Below are positions 55,271 to 64,000 of a stretch of 64,000 nucleotides of DNA, one piece after another. Made by a program: the position numbers and the translations under genes. Source of the DNA: Oreohelix idahoensis (Eukaryota > Mollusca > Gastropoda > Stylommatophora > Oreohelicidae); contig JAMPIV010005812.1 of assembly GCA_024509875.1 (NCBI GenBank), positions 653,066 through 717,065 on the forward strand, written 5' to 3'. The notes under the pieces were generated by a model, which was not told the origin of the DNA, did not search any database, and saw only the letters and a program-made list of their open reading frames with translations. Numbering within the stretch: position 1 is the first letter of the stretch; each line of letters begins with the position of its first letter.

Positions 55271-58240
55271 TAAATAAGGATCCGAGCCAGTAGTCCAAAC
55301 TGATGAAAGACTCCCCCCAGATACATAAAGAGTAACCAAATAAACCATCCAGCGAAAATTAAAAACATACTAGCTTAGAAAATAGCATATTTTGGATTTA
55401 AAAAAAACGTATTGAACTATAACTACAAGAGGAAAAATACCCCTACTAGAGACAATATAATATAAAATAAATACAAACAAAAACATATTACAATAAAGGA
55501 AACACGTCCTGATATAACCAACAACTCCATGTACATGGTAGATGGTTGAAAGGGGCGTGCTACAAAGAAAAGTAGCAAACACATTAATTTAAAAAAAATA
55601 GCGAAAGAACATTTGCAAGTATAAAGAGAATGAGATAATAGTGAGGCCTCGTTAAGGAAGAGGTACCATCTCAGGGGCTATTGATAAAACTTTCTGACGA
55701 AAAATGTGCAGAAATAAATCAGCGTTGAAAATACGATGATTAAACATGGCAAGATTACGAAAACACCAAATCTGATTAAGAAATTCTGATAAAATATTGA
55801 TGGTGTATTACCGCGAAAAGATTGGTGTAATAATCTTGTGACTATCACAACTGTTGGAACTAGTCAACCTCAATGAATGTGATAAGTCCCTTTTGAGTCC
55901 AAACAATTTATTACACATTTTCAAACATCATACGTTGATCATGAATACATCACATATATAATTTAGAATCCTATATTGAATTAGCTATCTTTGCATATCA
56001 GTCCTTTTGTCCCGTAATCTGAATTACTGTAGGCAGAACGACATAACTATATGCACGCGTGGTTGGTGATCCCAACGACCGACAGTGAGATTATGCGTCT
56101 GGCACTAATATAACTAAAACGGACTGTTAATTCATCTCGACTAGGTTTAGTCAATTACTAACCTGTAACATTCATCCTTCTTCATCATAACAGTGGACTG
56201 ACCCATTGTCGTAAATTTATTTTGAGAGAAAAGAGTCGTAGAAATAGTGGTCCGGTTTAGAGTGGAAAATGATGATGGAAAGCTCAGTGATAGAAAATAT
56301 AGAGATTCAATAGTTGCTTCACAGCGTGCTGGAGGAGAGTAAAGACAGACTTATTTACGACAAATCGCTTCTCTCAATCTTCTCTTCCGCTCTCCTGGTC
56401 AAACAATTATTTGCCAGAGTTTTTCACTTCGCAGACCAAACGCATCTGCTGGCAGTTTTTTTTCACACACACCGATGCGTGGTGTTTTTTCACACACATT
56501 GGCCCATAACGGACGACTGTAGATACAAACTATATTAAAACGAAATTAGCGTGATAAATAGTTGTGGCTGTGGGCTTTGTCCAACACCGTACTAAATGAG
56601 TTTATGAGTGATGATTTTATTCACTTTAAACATCAATCACTAACAAACTATCAGGTTATTACATAAATATCATAAGTACACAAAATGCCAAATCAAATAA
56701 CAAATTTGGGAGGGGGTGAAGAGAATAGATTGCTATATTCGACTAAGCGTCCTTTCCCCGCTTATTAGACAAGACCAAAACCCAGTCCAGAGAGATAGAT
56801 AATATCAGGAAGACAATATAACTAACAATAATGTGACTGCTCGACACATAGTTCGTGATAATACACCAAGTCATGTAGAACACAGTTAAATTCTGTTCCT
56901 TTCCTGAAAGATGGGGTTACAGAACGTTTCACAAGGCGCCTATGTATAAGGTGATCTATACCATCAGAAAAAAACCTTGATTCCTTCCCCCAGCTGATAC
57001 TGTCCTCTTCCCTTTACTAAGCAAACTGGGAAAGGAGGGTGGTTTTTTAAAACAGAGTTAAACCAATTAGCAACTCCCCCTTAAAGGAACAATGCAGGGA
57101 ATAAAGAAAAATTATATTATTGGCAAGAAAGTTAACAAGAGGTTTACAAGAGAAAAACGATGAAATTTCCTGTCATTCATACACACGCGTGAGGATCCAC
57201 ACTCATATACTCACACACTTACCGAATGCAGCCTCAGACGATCCATAAAAGTATATAAAACCAGCAAGTACTCCTTTCGACATATGAACTGTCTAGTCCT
57301 TCGATTGTCCGCCCCATGATGTTTGCGAGGGTTTGTTGCGTAACAAATATTCTCACTTATCGCAAGACTTGAAGACTAAGAGTATCTCGTGGGTTTTTTA
57401 TTATATATAAAAAGGAGTCTATGGGGATGGTACTAACACAGTTCGGCACAGGGGTGAAAATGAAGTGGTCTCTTTTAATCCTCCGCTATGGTAAAATTCC
57501 TTCAATGCGTGATGATAGTTTTATTAAATCCAATTTGAGGAAAAAAACTAGGGGCTCAGTCCCACAGTCAGGAAAATATGTACTCTCTCACAGTAAACAG
57601 TAAATACGATATCGCTACTGGCGATGATTACCTTCCAGTTTATCTTACAGTTTGTAAGGGTAATTTGATGATTATTCTTTAAAATGTTCTTGGGTGGGCT
57701 TTATTTCATTTAATTCTGACAGCTAGGTCGCAAAAGGACCGCTACAAGATTATATTTAAAAGAAATGTTTCTTCAATATGACTGGAAGTTTATAGGATGA
57801 TTTCTTTATTTCTTTCTTTATTTAGCTGGGACCGCAGGTTACGATCACTCTGTGTGAAAGAAAAAAAAACATGTAACATACCAAAAAATCAAGCGCGATA
57901 AATTTCCCGTTAAGCCTATAATACACTCGAGTATTTAATTATGTATTTAATAAACACTGCGCGAATTCTAGTGGTTAAAAACACACATCTATAAAACTAG
58001 GACTTAACTGAATTTATTAATTATAAATTCCTTCGCGACTTAAAAAGTTAATTTAAGCATCTATTATCTTTTGAAATAATATAATAGATAGATCATTATA
58101 TTTACAACTGGAACTATTGAGATGGTTTAATTTAATAGATTTAAATTAACACAAAATCCATTGAAATAGAATGACTGAACTAGTCCACTGATCACTTTAC
58201 ACAATATATATTACCGCTTTGCACAGAATAGAAATCACTG

Positions 58241-58241
<1 letters not shown>
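55271..58241. other. Intergenic, no gene seen
   Basis: AT-rich, with only short frames. The first ~60 bases may be the 3' UTR of the LINE. I see no RNA gene or repeated motif. Confidence 0.5.

Positions 58242-58317
<76 letters not shown>
58242..58317. repeat. (AT)n microsatellite
   Basis: About 75 bases of pure AT dinucleotide. Confidence 0.95.
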
Positions 58318-58319
<2 letters not shown>

Positions 58320-59028
58320 TTCCCGGGGAAAATCTATAAAAAGATTTTAATAAAGCTAGTGCTTCTGTAAAGGTCTGGCCAGCGAGTGATAACGTGTCTA
58401 GTCTTCATGGTCTATTTAGCTAAAATGGAATGTAAGTTGAGTGGGACATGATAAACTTGACAGCTTATTTGATCTCACGAACTTTTGGGGATCTGACCGC
58501 CAAATCAAGGGAAGAAGCCGCCCCCTGGTCTTCGTATCTCCGTTCGCTGCTGCCCGTTTCGGCTTTCCCCGTTCGCTCGGTTCTACGATTGACACCGAGA
58601 CGCGAAAATAGCGGCAAGCAACTGCGTCTCGTAGCAGGGACCACTACTGTCTTTGATAACGCCGATAGTCTCCCCTGAAATCCCTCAGTCTGTCTCTTTG
58701 ATCGTGGTCGCTTATCTGTTTGATTCTGGCGACGCCCCCCCCCCCCCCCCCTGGCCAAGTTAATGAAAATAACTGCCTATGATTGTTCAAGAGATGTTAG
58801 TGGGCGTGATTTAATCTCTCCTTAAATCAATGCGATGACCAGAATCAACAATAGGTAAACTTTCCGCATATCAATCAGCGAACGTGTTTGCCCTCTGTGT
58901 GGAACAGTTTCATAGCTAATGAATCCACGTGAAAGAAGTCCCGTTTTACAAGAATTACAACAAAGTTCAGGGTCAGCCGAGTTCGTCCATCACAATCGTC
59001 CCCTCTTTTGAGACGTGAAAACGAGTTT
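58318..59028 (-). other. 3' UTR and possible LTR edge of the second gypsy element
   Basis: Lies downstream (minus strand) of RNase H. A run of about 19 G on the minus strand (58734-58752) could be the polypurine tract, which would put the 3' LTR at and left of 58733. No second LTR copy is inside the window, so this cannot be tested here. Confidence 0.35.
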
Positions 59029-59724
59029 TCATGTTTGATTTATGACGATGAAGCTGCCCTGATCGGTAACTTTTGGATGATTGGTATCTTCACCTTCCTC
59101 CTCTTCCTCTGTAGTCCAGTTTCTACTCAGGAAATCAGCCCCGACATTCTGTCTTCCCGGAATATATTCCACTTTGAAAGAATAAACGCTTAAAAGGAGG
59201 GCCCAACGCATGATCCTAGCGTTAAATTCTTTATTGGCACCAAGAAATGCTAACGGAGCGTGGTCTGTTTGCACCGTGAAAGATGTACCATAAAGAAACT
59301 CATGATGGTGTCTGATACCGTCAATCAGAGCAAGACATTCCCTTTCAACTACGCTGTAGTTCCGTTCCGCTTTATTTAATTTCCGACTGCCATAGGCAAC
59401 TGGAAATAGCATGTTCAGGTCATTGTCATCGGCTTGAAGCAGTGTTGACCCGATGCCCTGACCTGACGCGTCGACTCTCAGTACAAAAGGTTTCTTGAGG
59501 TCAGGCAACCTCAAAATGGGGTATGCAGACAACTGTCCTTTCAAAGTGCTATACGCGTGTTCGCACTTTTGATCCCATATGACCTTATCAGGACAACCTT
59601 TCTTTGTGAGGTCAGTCAGAGGTGCCGTCAGTCCGTTGAAGTTCTGGATGTACTTCTGATAGTATGCACATAGCGATATGAAGGAACGTACGTCTTTCTT
59701 TGTTCGGGGTCTTTTTGCTGCCAT
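59029..59724 (-). CDS. Second gypsy element: RT tail and RNase H
   Basis: 231 residues. VRSFISLCAYYQKYIQNF is the end of RT. RNase H follows with FVLRVDASGQGIGSTLLQ, YSVVERECLALIDGI and FTVQTDHAPLAFL, giving Asp, Glu and Asp, and VGADFLSRNW near the end. A Glu-rich tail closes it. It continues the RT palm fragment in another frame, with a break at about 59725-59731. All checked catalytic residues are kept. Confidence 0.85.
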   Translation of the reverse strand: MAAKRPRTKKDVRSFISLCAYYQKYIQNFNGLTAPLTDLTKKGCPDKVIWDQKCEHAYSTLKGQLSAYPILRLPDLKKPFVLRVDASGQGIGSTLLQADDNDLNMLFPVAYGSRKLNKAERNYSVVERECLALIDGIRHHHEFLYGTSFTVQTDHAPLAFLGANKEFNARIMRWALLLSVYSFKVEYIPGRQNVGADFLSRNWTTEEEEEGEDTNHPKVTDQGSFIVINQT

Positions 59725-59730
59725 TATTTT

Positions 59731-60060
59731 CTACACGTTCTTCTTGATAGGCCAACTGCATCCGTGAGAAATAGTGTGCCCCAGGAAGTCTAACTGTTCA
59801 AACCCGATGAGACATTTGCTAGGTCTGGCTGTGAGACCCGTTTCCTGTAGTCTCCTGAGGAGCATAGCAACCGTAGCAATATGTTCTTCATAGGTTTCCG
59901 ATGCAATTAAGATGTCATCCATGAAATTATGGATATGGGGACTTTGCAAAGGTTCTAGAAGCTTCCTCATCATCCTGGTGAACACTCCTGGTGCGTTATG
60001 CAAACCGAACGGCATCACGTTAAATGTGTAATGTCCTTCACTAGTGCTGAAAGCTAACAA
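59731..60060 (-). CDS. Second gypsy element: RT palm
   Basis: 109 residues with YTFNVMPFGLHNAPGVFTRM, the active site HNFMDDILIAS (FMDD in place of YxDD) and KCLIGFEQLDFLGHTISHG. The next upstream stretch (60061-60291) holds decayed RT fingers in shifted frames. Confidence 0.82.
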   Translation of the reverse strand: MLAFSTSEGHYTFNVMPFGLHNAPGVFTRMMRKLLEPLQSPHIHNFMDDILIASETYEEHIATVAMLLRRLQETGLTARPSKCLIGFEQLDFLGHTISHGCSWPIKKNV

Positions 60061-60291
60061 ATGTTTTAATTTCCTCCTTGACTGGTATTTGATAATAACC
60101 TTTTGCTGAGGTCAATCTTGGAGAAGATCTTTGCTTTGCTGAGCTTGGTGAACAACCCTCAGAAACAGTTTGGAGAGGTTCGGGCTGGAATTCCGTTACA
60201 GCGTTTAGCAACCTGTAATCAATGCACAGCCGAACTTCCCTTATTGGGCTTCTGCAACAGCACTACACTCGAGCTGTAAGGAGATGTAGAC
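60061..60291 (-). pseudogene. Second gypsy element: RT fingers, frame-broken
   Basis: The stretch between the integrase-RT frame and the palm. Pieces such as a KIDL-like RT block and a YRLLNAV-like piece can be read on the minus strand only by changing frame. Short indels are the likely cause. Confidence 0.55.
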
Positions 60292-61545
60292 TCACTGATA
60301 ATTTCCTGCCTGACGCATCTTGTCTTTTTCTCCGCGAAGTGCATCAGCTTTAGCGTACGGGATGGGGTAAACTCTGGTTTGAACAGGGGTCTCGTTTGTT
60401 AATTTCATATCAAATTCAATGAGATTTGTTCGACCAGGTACATCCGTTAAGACTGCACTGTACTGTTTTAGTAGAGCCCTGGTTTCTGTTTGTTGTTCTG
60501 GTGAGAGATTGTCGCCGAACTTGACATCTTTAAAGGATTCTGTGGGTTGCAATGGATACTCCATGCAACCATCATCATCTTCCTCGTCCTTCGTTGCTAT
60601 GGCGACAGCCAGGAGATGCTCGGAGGATGGCACCGGTCTTTCCAAATATTTCTTTAGCAGATTTATGTGGAAGACCTTCTCCTTTCCTTTGATGGAGATC
60701 TTGTAGTTGGTACGTGAGATCTTTTTAAGGACGGTAAACGGTCCTTGCCATCCGATGCGAAGTTTATTGCTTCCGGTTGGAAGTAGCAATAGGACTTTCT
60801 CCCCTGGTTGTAGTTCTCTCCTCTCTTTTGCAGCTGTGTTGTATCTTTTAGTAATTTTAGCGCGGGCTTTCTTAAGGTTGGTAGTAGCTAGATCCCATCC
60901 TAACTTTAGCCTTTCCTTAAGCTCAGATACATACTTGCTTGCAGAGACGACTGTCTCGTCAGCCTTCTGGTCTGTCAGGGACCGAAGTAAGGCTTCTAGT
61001 GGCCCCTTAATAGGTCTGCTAAATAAAAGTGTAGCTGGCGCAAAACCCGTAGACGCTTGGGGTACCTCTCGGTAGGCGAATAAGGCAGCCGATATATATT
61101 GGTCCCAGTCTTCCGGTTTCTCCTGACCCAGCTTACGTAACATCATGGTGAGGGTACCGTTAAAACGTTCCACGAGCCCATTTTCGGCCGGATGGTAGGG
61201 ACTTGTGTGGATATGTTTGGCCCTCAAGATCTTAAAGATCTCCTCCATTAACAGGCTACGGAATTGGGATCCATTGTCCGTCAAAACTTGTTGAGGGAAT
61301 CCCAACCGTGTAAAAATTTGCACAAGGGCTTCTGCGACATGCTTGGAATTATTGCATGGTAGCGGTACGGCTTCGGCCCACATAGTGCAAGTGTCAACTA
61401 AGGTCAGGATGAACCTGTTCCTTCTTTTGGTCTTTTCCAGAGGACCAATAATGTCGACAGCAACCTGTTCAAATGGAGTCCCTACTATTGGCATTTGCCC
61501 CATAGGTACTGGGGTGTCAAGTGCTTGGGTGCTACCCGTTGGCAC
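60292..61545 (-). CDS. Second gypsy element: integrase followed by RT N-terminus
   Basis: 417 residues. The integrase core has D31 (VDIIGP), D90 (LTDNGSQF) and E126 (GLVERFNG), with 35 residues between the second and third. Next comes the C-terminal region with PGEKVLLLLPTGSNKLRIGW and FTVLKKISRTNYKI. The chain then enters the RT start (NLSPEQQTETRALLKQYSAV and PVQTRVYPIPYAKAD). Integrase therefore precedes RT, as in the element at 2924-12535, but the two proteins differ widely. The coding frame probably extends upstream of this ATG into the HHCC finger. Confidence 0.88.
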   Translation of the reverse strand: MPTGSTQALDTPVPMGQMPIVGTPFEQVAVDIIGPLEKTKRRNRFILTLVDTCTMWAEAVPLPCNNSKHVAEALVQIFTRLGFPQQVLTDNGSQFRSLLMEEIFKILRAKHIHTSPYHPAENGLVERFNGTLTMMLRKLGQEKPEDWDQYISAALFAYREVPQASTGFAPATLLFSRPIKGPLEALLRSLTDQKADETVVSASKYVSELKERLKLGWDLATTNLKKARAKITKRYNTAAKERRELQPGEKVLLLLPTGSNKLRIGWQGPFTVLKKISRTNYKISIKGKEKVFHINLLKKYLERPVPSSEHLLAVAIATKDEEDDDGCMEYPLQPTESFKDVKFGDNLSPEQQTETRALLKQYSAVLTDVPGRTNLIEFDMKLTNETPVQTRVYPIPYAKADALRGEKDKMRQAGNYQ

Positions 61546-61849
61546 TGGGCGCAGGATTTCACATACCTGACAATGTCAGAGTTCATTCCTGGCCACCAAT
61601 AGTGGTTTTTTATTCGCTGAATAGTGGCGTTTTGTCCCATATGTGCCCCATTTCTAAGATCTGGTTTCTGTACTGCGTCGGTACTAGGAGCTGGTTATTC
61701 CCCGTGTCCGGGTTGCCCGTTCTACGATACAATACACCATCCTTAGAAAAGATGTCTCCGTTGTGTCTGGGGGTCCTTAGCCATGGGCAGTTTTTTTTAA
61801 AGCAGGGGGCGCCAGAGTAGGGTCCTTTTGTTGCGCCTCCTTCAGTTCA
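61546..61849 (-). pseudogene. Second gypsy element: HHCC finger region
   Basis: The minus strand shows H-x-G and C-x-x-C-type pieces of the integrase zinc finger near 61560-61640, in frames disturbed by indels. It lies where the finger is expected, just upstream of the integrase core. Confidence 0.5.
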
Positions 61850-63500
61850 TTCGGCAACAAGTTTGGCGCAGTGCTCCCTCTCCTTCTTGGCTTGCCCTCT
61901 TGTGGTTACCGGCTGCCACAATCGGCTCCTTAGGTCTCCCAATGAACACATATCTACATCCCAGGATAAACTGGGGTAGATCGATCATCCAATTATGGCC
62001 GCTTTAATAACTCCTCTGACAAAATCAGAAGTCAGAGTGTATTTTCTACCAATGCGATAGTAGGAAGCGTCCTGGGTGCATCACTCCTGAAAAACTCACC
62101 ACTAAGTTAAAAAAACGGTTTACCCTCTGTCTCCTGACCGGGTTTTGACTAGGTGTGCCTAAGCGACAATACAAATCAAAACTTAATCCAGTGTCAAAAA
62201 GACAAGTATAGAGGTACCGTTTCAAAATTACAGTTTCCTCGAGTTGAGGGTCGGTCCCCCTCAGAATTTGAGAATCACTGACATGTGACTCTACCCTTTC
62301 GAGGCTGTATGCAAAAAACCAATGCGGTTTATTTGCACCGGTTTTGTTTTGCCCTGATCAGAGACGTTCCTGGTGTAAGGGGGTCTGCCTTTTTCCTTGG
62401 ACCTTGGTGGCCGCGCTGCCACGAATGTGCTTGTTGGGTTGATCAGAATTGTTGTTGGGGGTGGGGGGGGGTATCGGGTTTTGTAGAATTTCCCTCTTGT
62501 GGTTACCTTGGGGGGGGGTTTCCTGGGTCCTTAGGTATCTATCAACGGTGGGTATACAAATGTATGAGGGGAAGTGAAGGATATAGGATGGGGGATCGGA
62601 ATAGGATGCCTATTATGGGGTGTATCGTTAATAGGACTTCTGTACAAAGTTTTCGAGAGTGTATTTCTACCATGTTCCCAATAGGAAGGTTCCTGGGTGC
62701 ATTTCCTGGAAAAAACTTTAAGTCTGACGGGTTTCCTCTGTTATCTGAAGTTGAACTAGGTGCTAGCGACAATCGGAATCAAAACATGAATTCCATTGCT
62801 CATAATAGACAAGTTTTCGAGGATTGCCTTCCAATAATTCGGTCGGTGTTTATGTGAGGTCGTCCTTCTAGGTTGAGAAGGCACTGACATTGAGCTCGCC
62901 CTGTTCAGGCTGTTTTAATGCATCCAATGCGGTTCCGCACCGAGTTTCGTTTTGCATTCAGGACGTATCCTGGTGTAGGGGGTCTTTTATTCCTAATCTT
63001 GTGGCTCCAAGCGCTGCTGACCACTGCTTGTTGCTCCGCCCCGTGCCCCCAAGTTTTTGGGGGGGTTATCAGGAGTTCCCAAGAATCTTCGATTTCATTC
63101 GACAAGAGGGGTAGGTTTCGGGTATTGTTATCTCGCTTCACAATTGAACTTATATGTTGAGATGAAGTGGAATTCCTCAGGACTGAAACCTGCTCGTAGG
63201 ATTCTGTTTTGACGATGGCTCATCCTGGGGAACGTTGTAGTGTCATGGAAGTCCGTGCATCTACTTGCTTCCAGAATTTACGGCTTTATCTCGTGTAATA
63301 GTCTTCAAGCCTGGGACTGTTTCTGTTCCGCCAATGAATCATACTTTCATTCAGACACTGTTTGCCAGAACAACTGCTCTACAAGAACAAGTTCGAGCAG
63401 TCATCTCATACTCAAACTTCAAACTACTGCTGTAGTAAGGGCCTTCAATTCACTTCTGTCAACATACCGTGAGACGTGAGAGAATGGGAAATGTTGATTC
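61850..63500. repeat. Noisy ~600-bp direct repeats
   Basis: Landmarks recur with many indels. CCCTCTTGTGGTTACC is at 61895 and 62492. GTGTATTTTCTACCA is at 62037, with GTGTATTTCTACCA at 62659. CACTGACAT is at 62278 and 62882. The spacing is 597-622 bases. Long G runs near 62455-62470 and 62510-62518 suggest poor base quality. Frames here are unreliable, including the 190-aa one at 62285-62857. Confidence 0.7.
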
Positions 63501-64000
63501 GTGAATCCCGGGCTTTTGTGACACAAACGTGCAGACCAAAAATGCATTCGGGCCGTCATTCAAAGACTGTAGAAGGCCTTTTAAAAGTGTAAGTAAGTGA
63601 ATGTTGAGGAGGCCCAGCGGGTACACTCTAAGGGCATAACCCATGACGTTGAAAGTATTGAGCGCCCGCGAGTCTCTTAACCCAATGACTTCGCGAGTCT
63701 CGAATTTTTCTATGGTAGATGTCAATTTTTTCGTTAGGGCTAGGAAATGGTTCTAAAGAAAACGACATAGCAGTTAATTGGGCAGATTGATGATACTGGA
63801 AGAGGTCCAATTGAATTGAGACTGGGGGCTGAAAGACGGCTCTCCTCTCCGTTAGTCGAAGTAAAGGAGCGCCCCCGACTCTCTAGAGCCTTAAGAGCGC
63901 CAGTTTTTCATGTTGTTCCATTTCCATTTTCCCTCCTTCTCTTTCCCTTGTCATCTCTCCTCAGGGGGTTCTATCGAAAGGGTTGGGTGCCAACAACGTT
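63501..64000. other. Right edge, unassigned
   Basis: Probably still inside the second gypsy element (the protease or Gag side) by position, but no motif is readable. It ends at the window edge. Confidence 0.3.

Noticed and set aside
58465..58758. 97-aa minus-strand frame with a glycine-rich start
   Set aside because: Its start lies in a homopolymer run and no family features are present.
62285..62857. 190-aa plus-strand frame
   Set aside because: It lies in the noisy 600-bp repeat zone with unreliable base calls and no recognisable domain.

Overview
This window looks like the genome of an invertebrate animal. I see no complete host gene in it. Almost everything recognisable is a transposable element or a piece of one, and many are nested inside each other. 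The mix (RTE-like and I-clade LINEs, tRNA-derived SINEs, Ty3/gypsy elements with an unusual pol order, a Tc1 transposon, a CACTG-ended transposon and a Penelope scrap) suits a mollusc or another lophotrochozoan, but the sequence alone does not fix the taxon.

Left part (1-15966). The 3' half of an RTE-like LINE is followed by a tRNA-derived SINE and an I-clade LINE remnant. Next is a complete LTR retrotransposon (2924-12535, minus strand) with two ~1.49 kb LTRs, a CCAGG target duplication and the order Gag-protease-integrase-RT-RNase H. It sits inside a SINE whose tail resumes at 12541. A LINE C-terminus and old repeat debris complete this part.

Middle part (15967-31501). A near full-length I-clade LINE (minus strand, 10-bp duplication GTCAGGAAAT) was split by a second LTR element (20459-30857, plus strand, 5-bp duplication GTGCC). 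This second element has 920-bp LTRs with a ladder of hairpins, a PBS like that for tRNA-Pro, a purine tract, and one long coiled-coil Gag-like gene starting MGNSAGS, but no polymerase. Its interior carries a noisy 2.7 kb repeat of its own 5' end together with host flank, which is best explained as an assembly error.

Right part (31502-64000). A 268-bp SINE is followed by two related poly(A)-tailed retroposed repeats. A 2.18 kb CACTG-ended transposon has its transposase broken only by two TGA codons. An intact-looking Tc1 transposon sits in an (AT)n tract. Then come an RTE LINE, a LINE with a 14-bp duplication, a tRNA SINE, a Penelope-like fragment, and another LINE copy carrying a SINE that shares the LINE's own 3' tail. 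Last are a decayed I-clade LINE with RNase H and a second integrase-before-RT gypsy element that runs into a noisy ~600-bp repeat zone at the right edge.

The elements interact as parasites of one another. LINE enzymes probably mobilise the SINEs (shared tails), and the pol-less LTR element would need an enzyme supplied by another LTR element.
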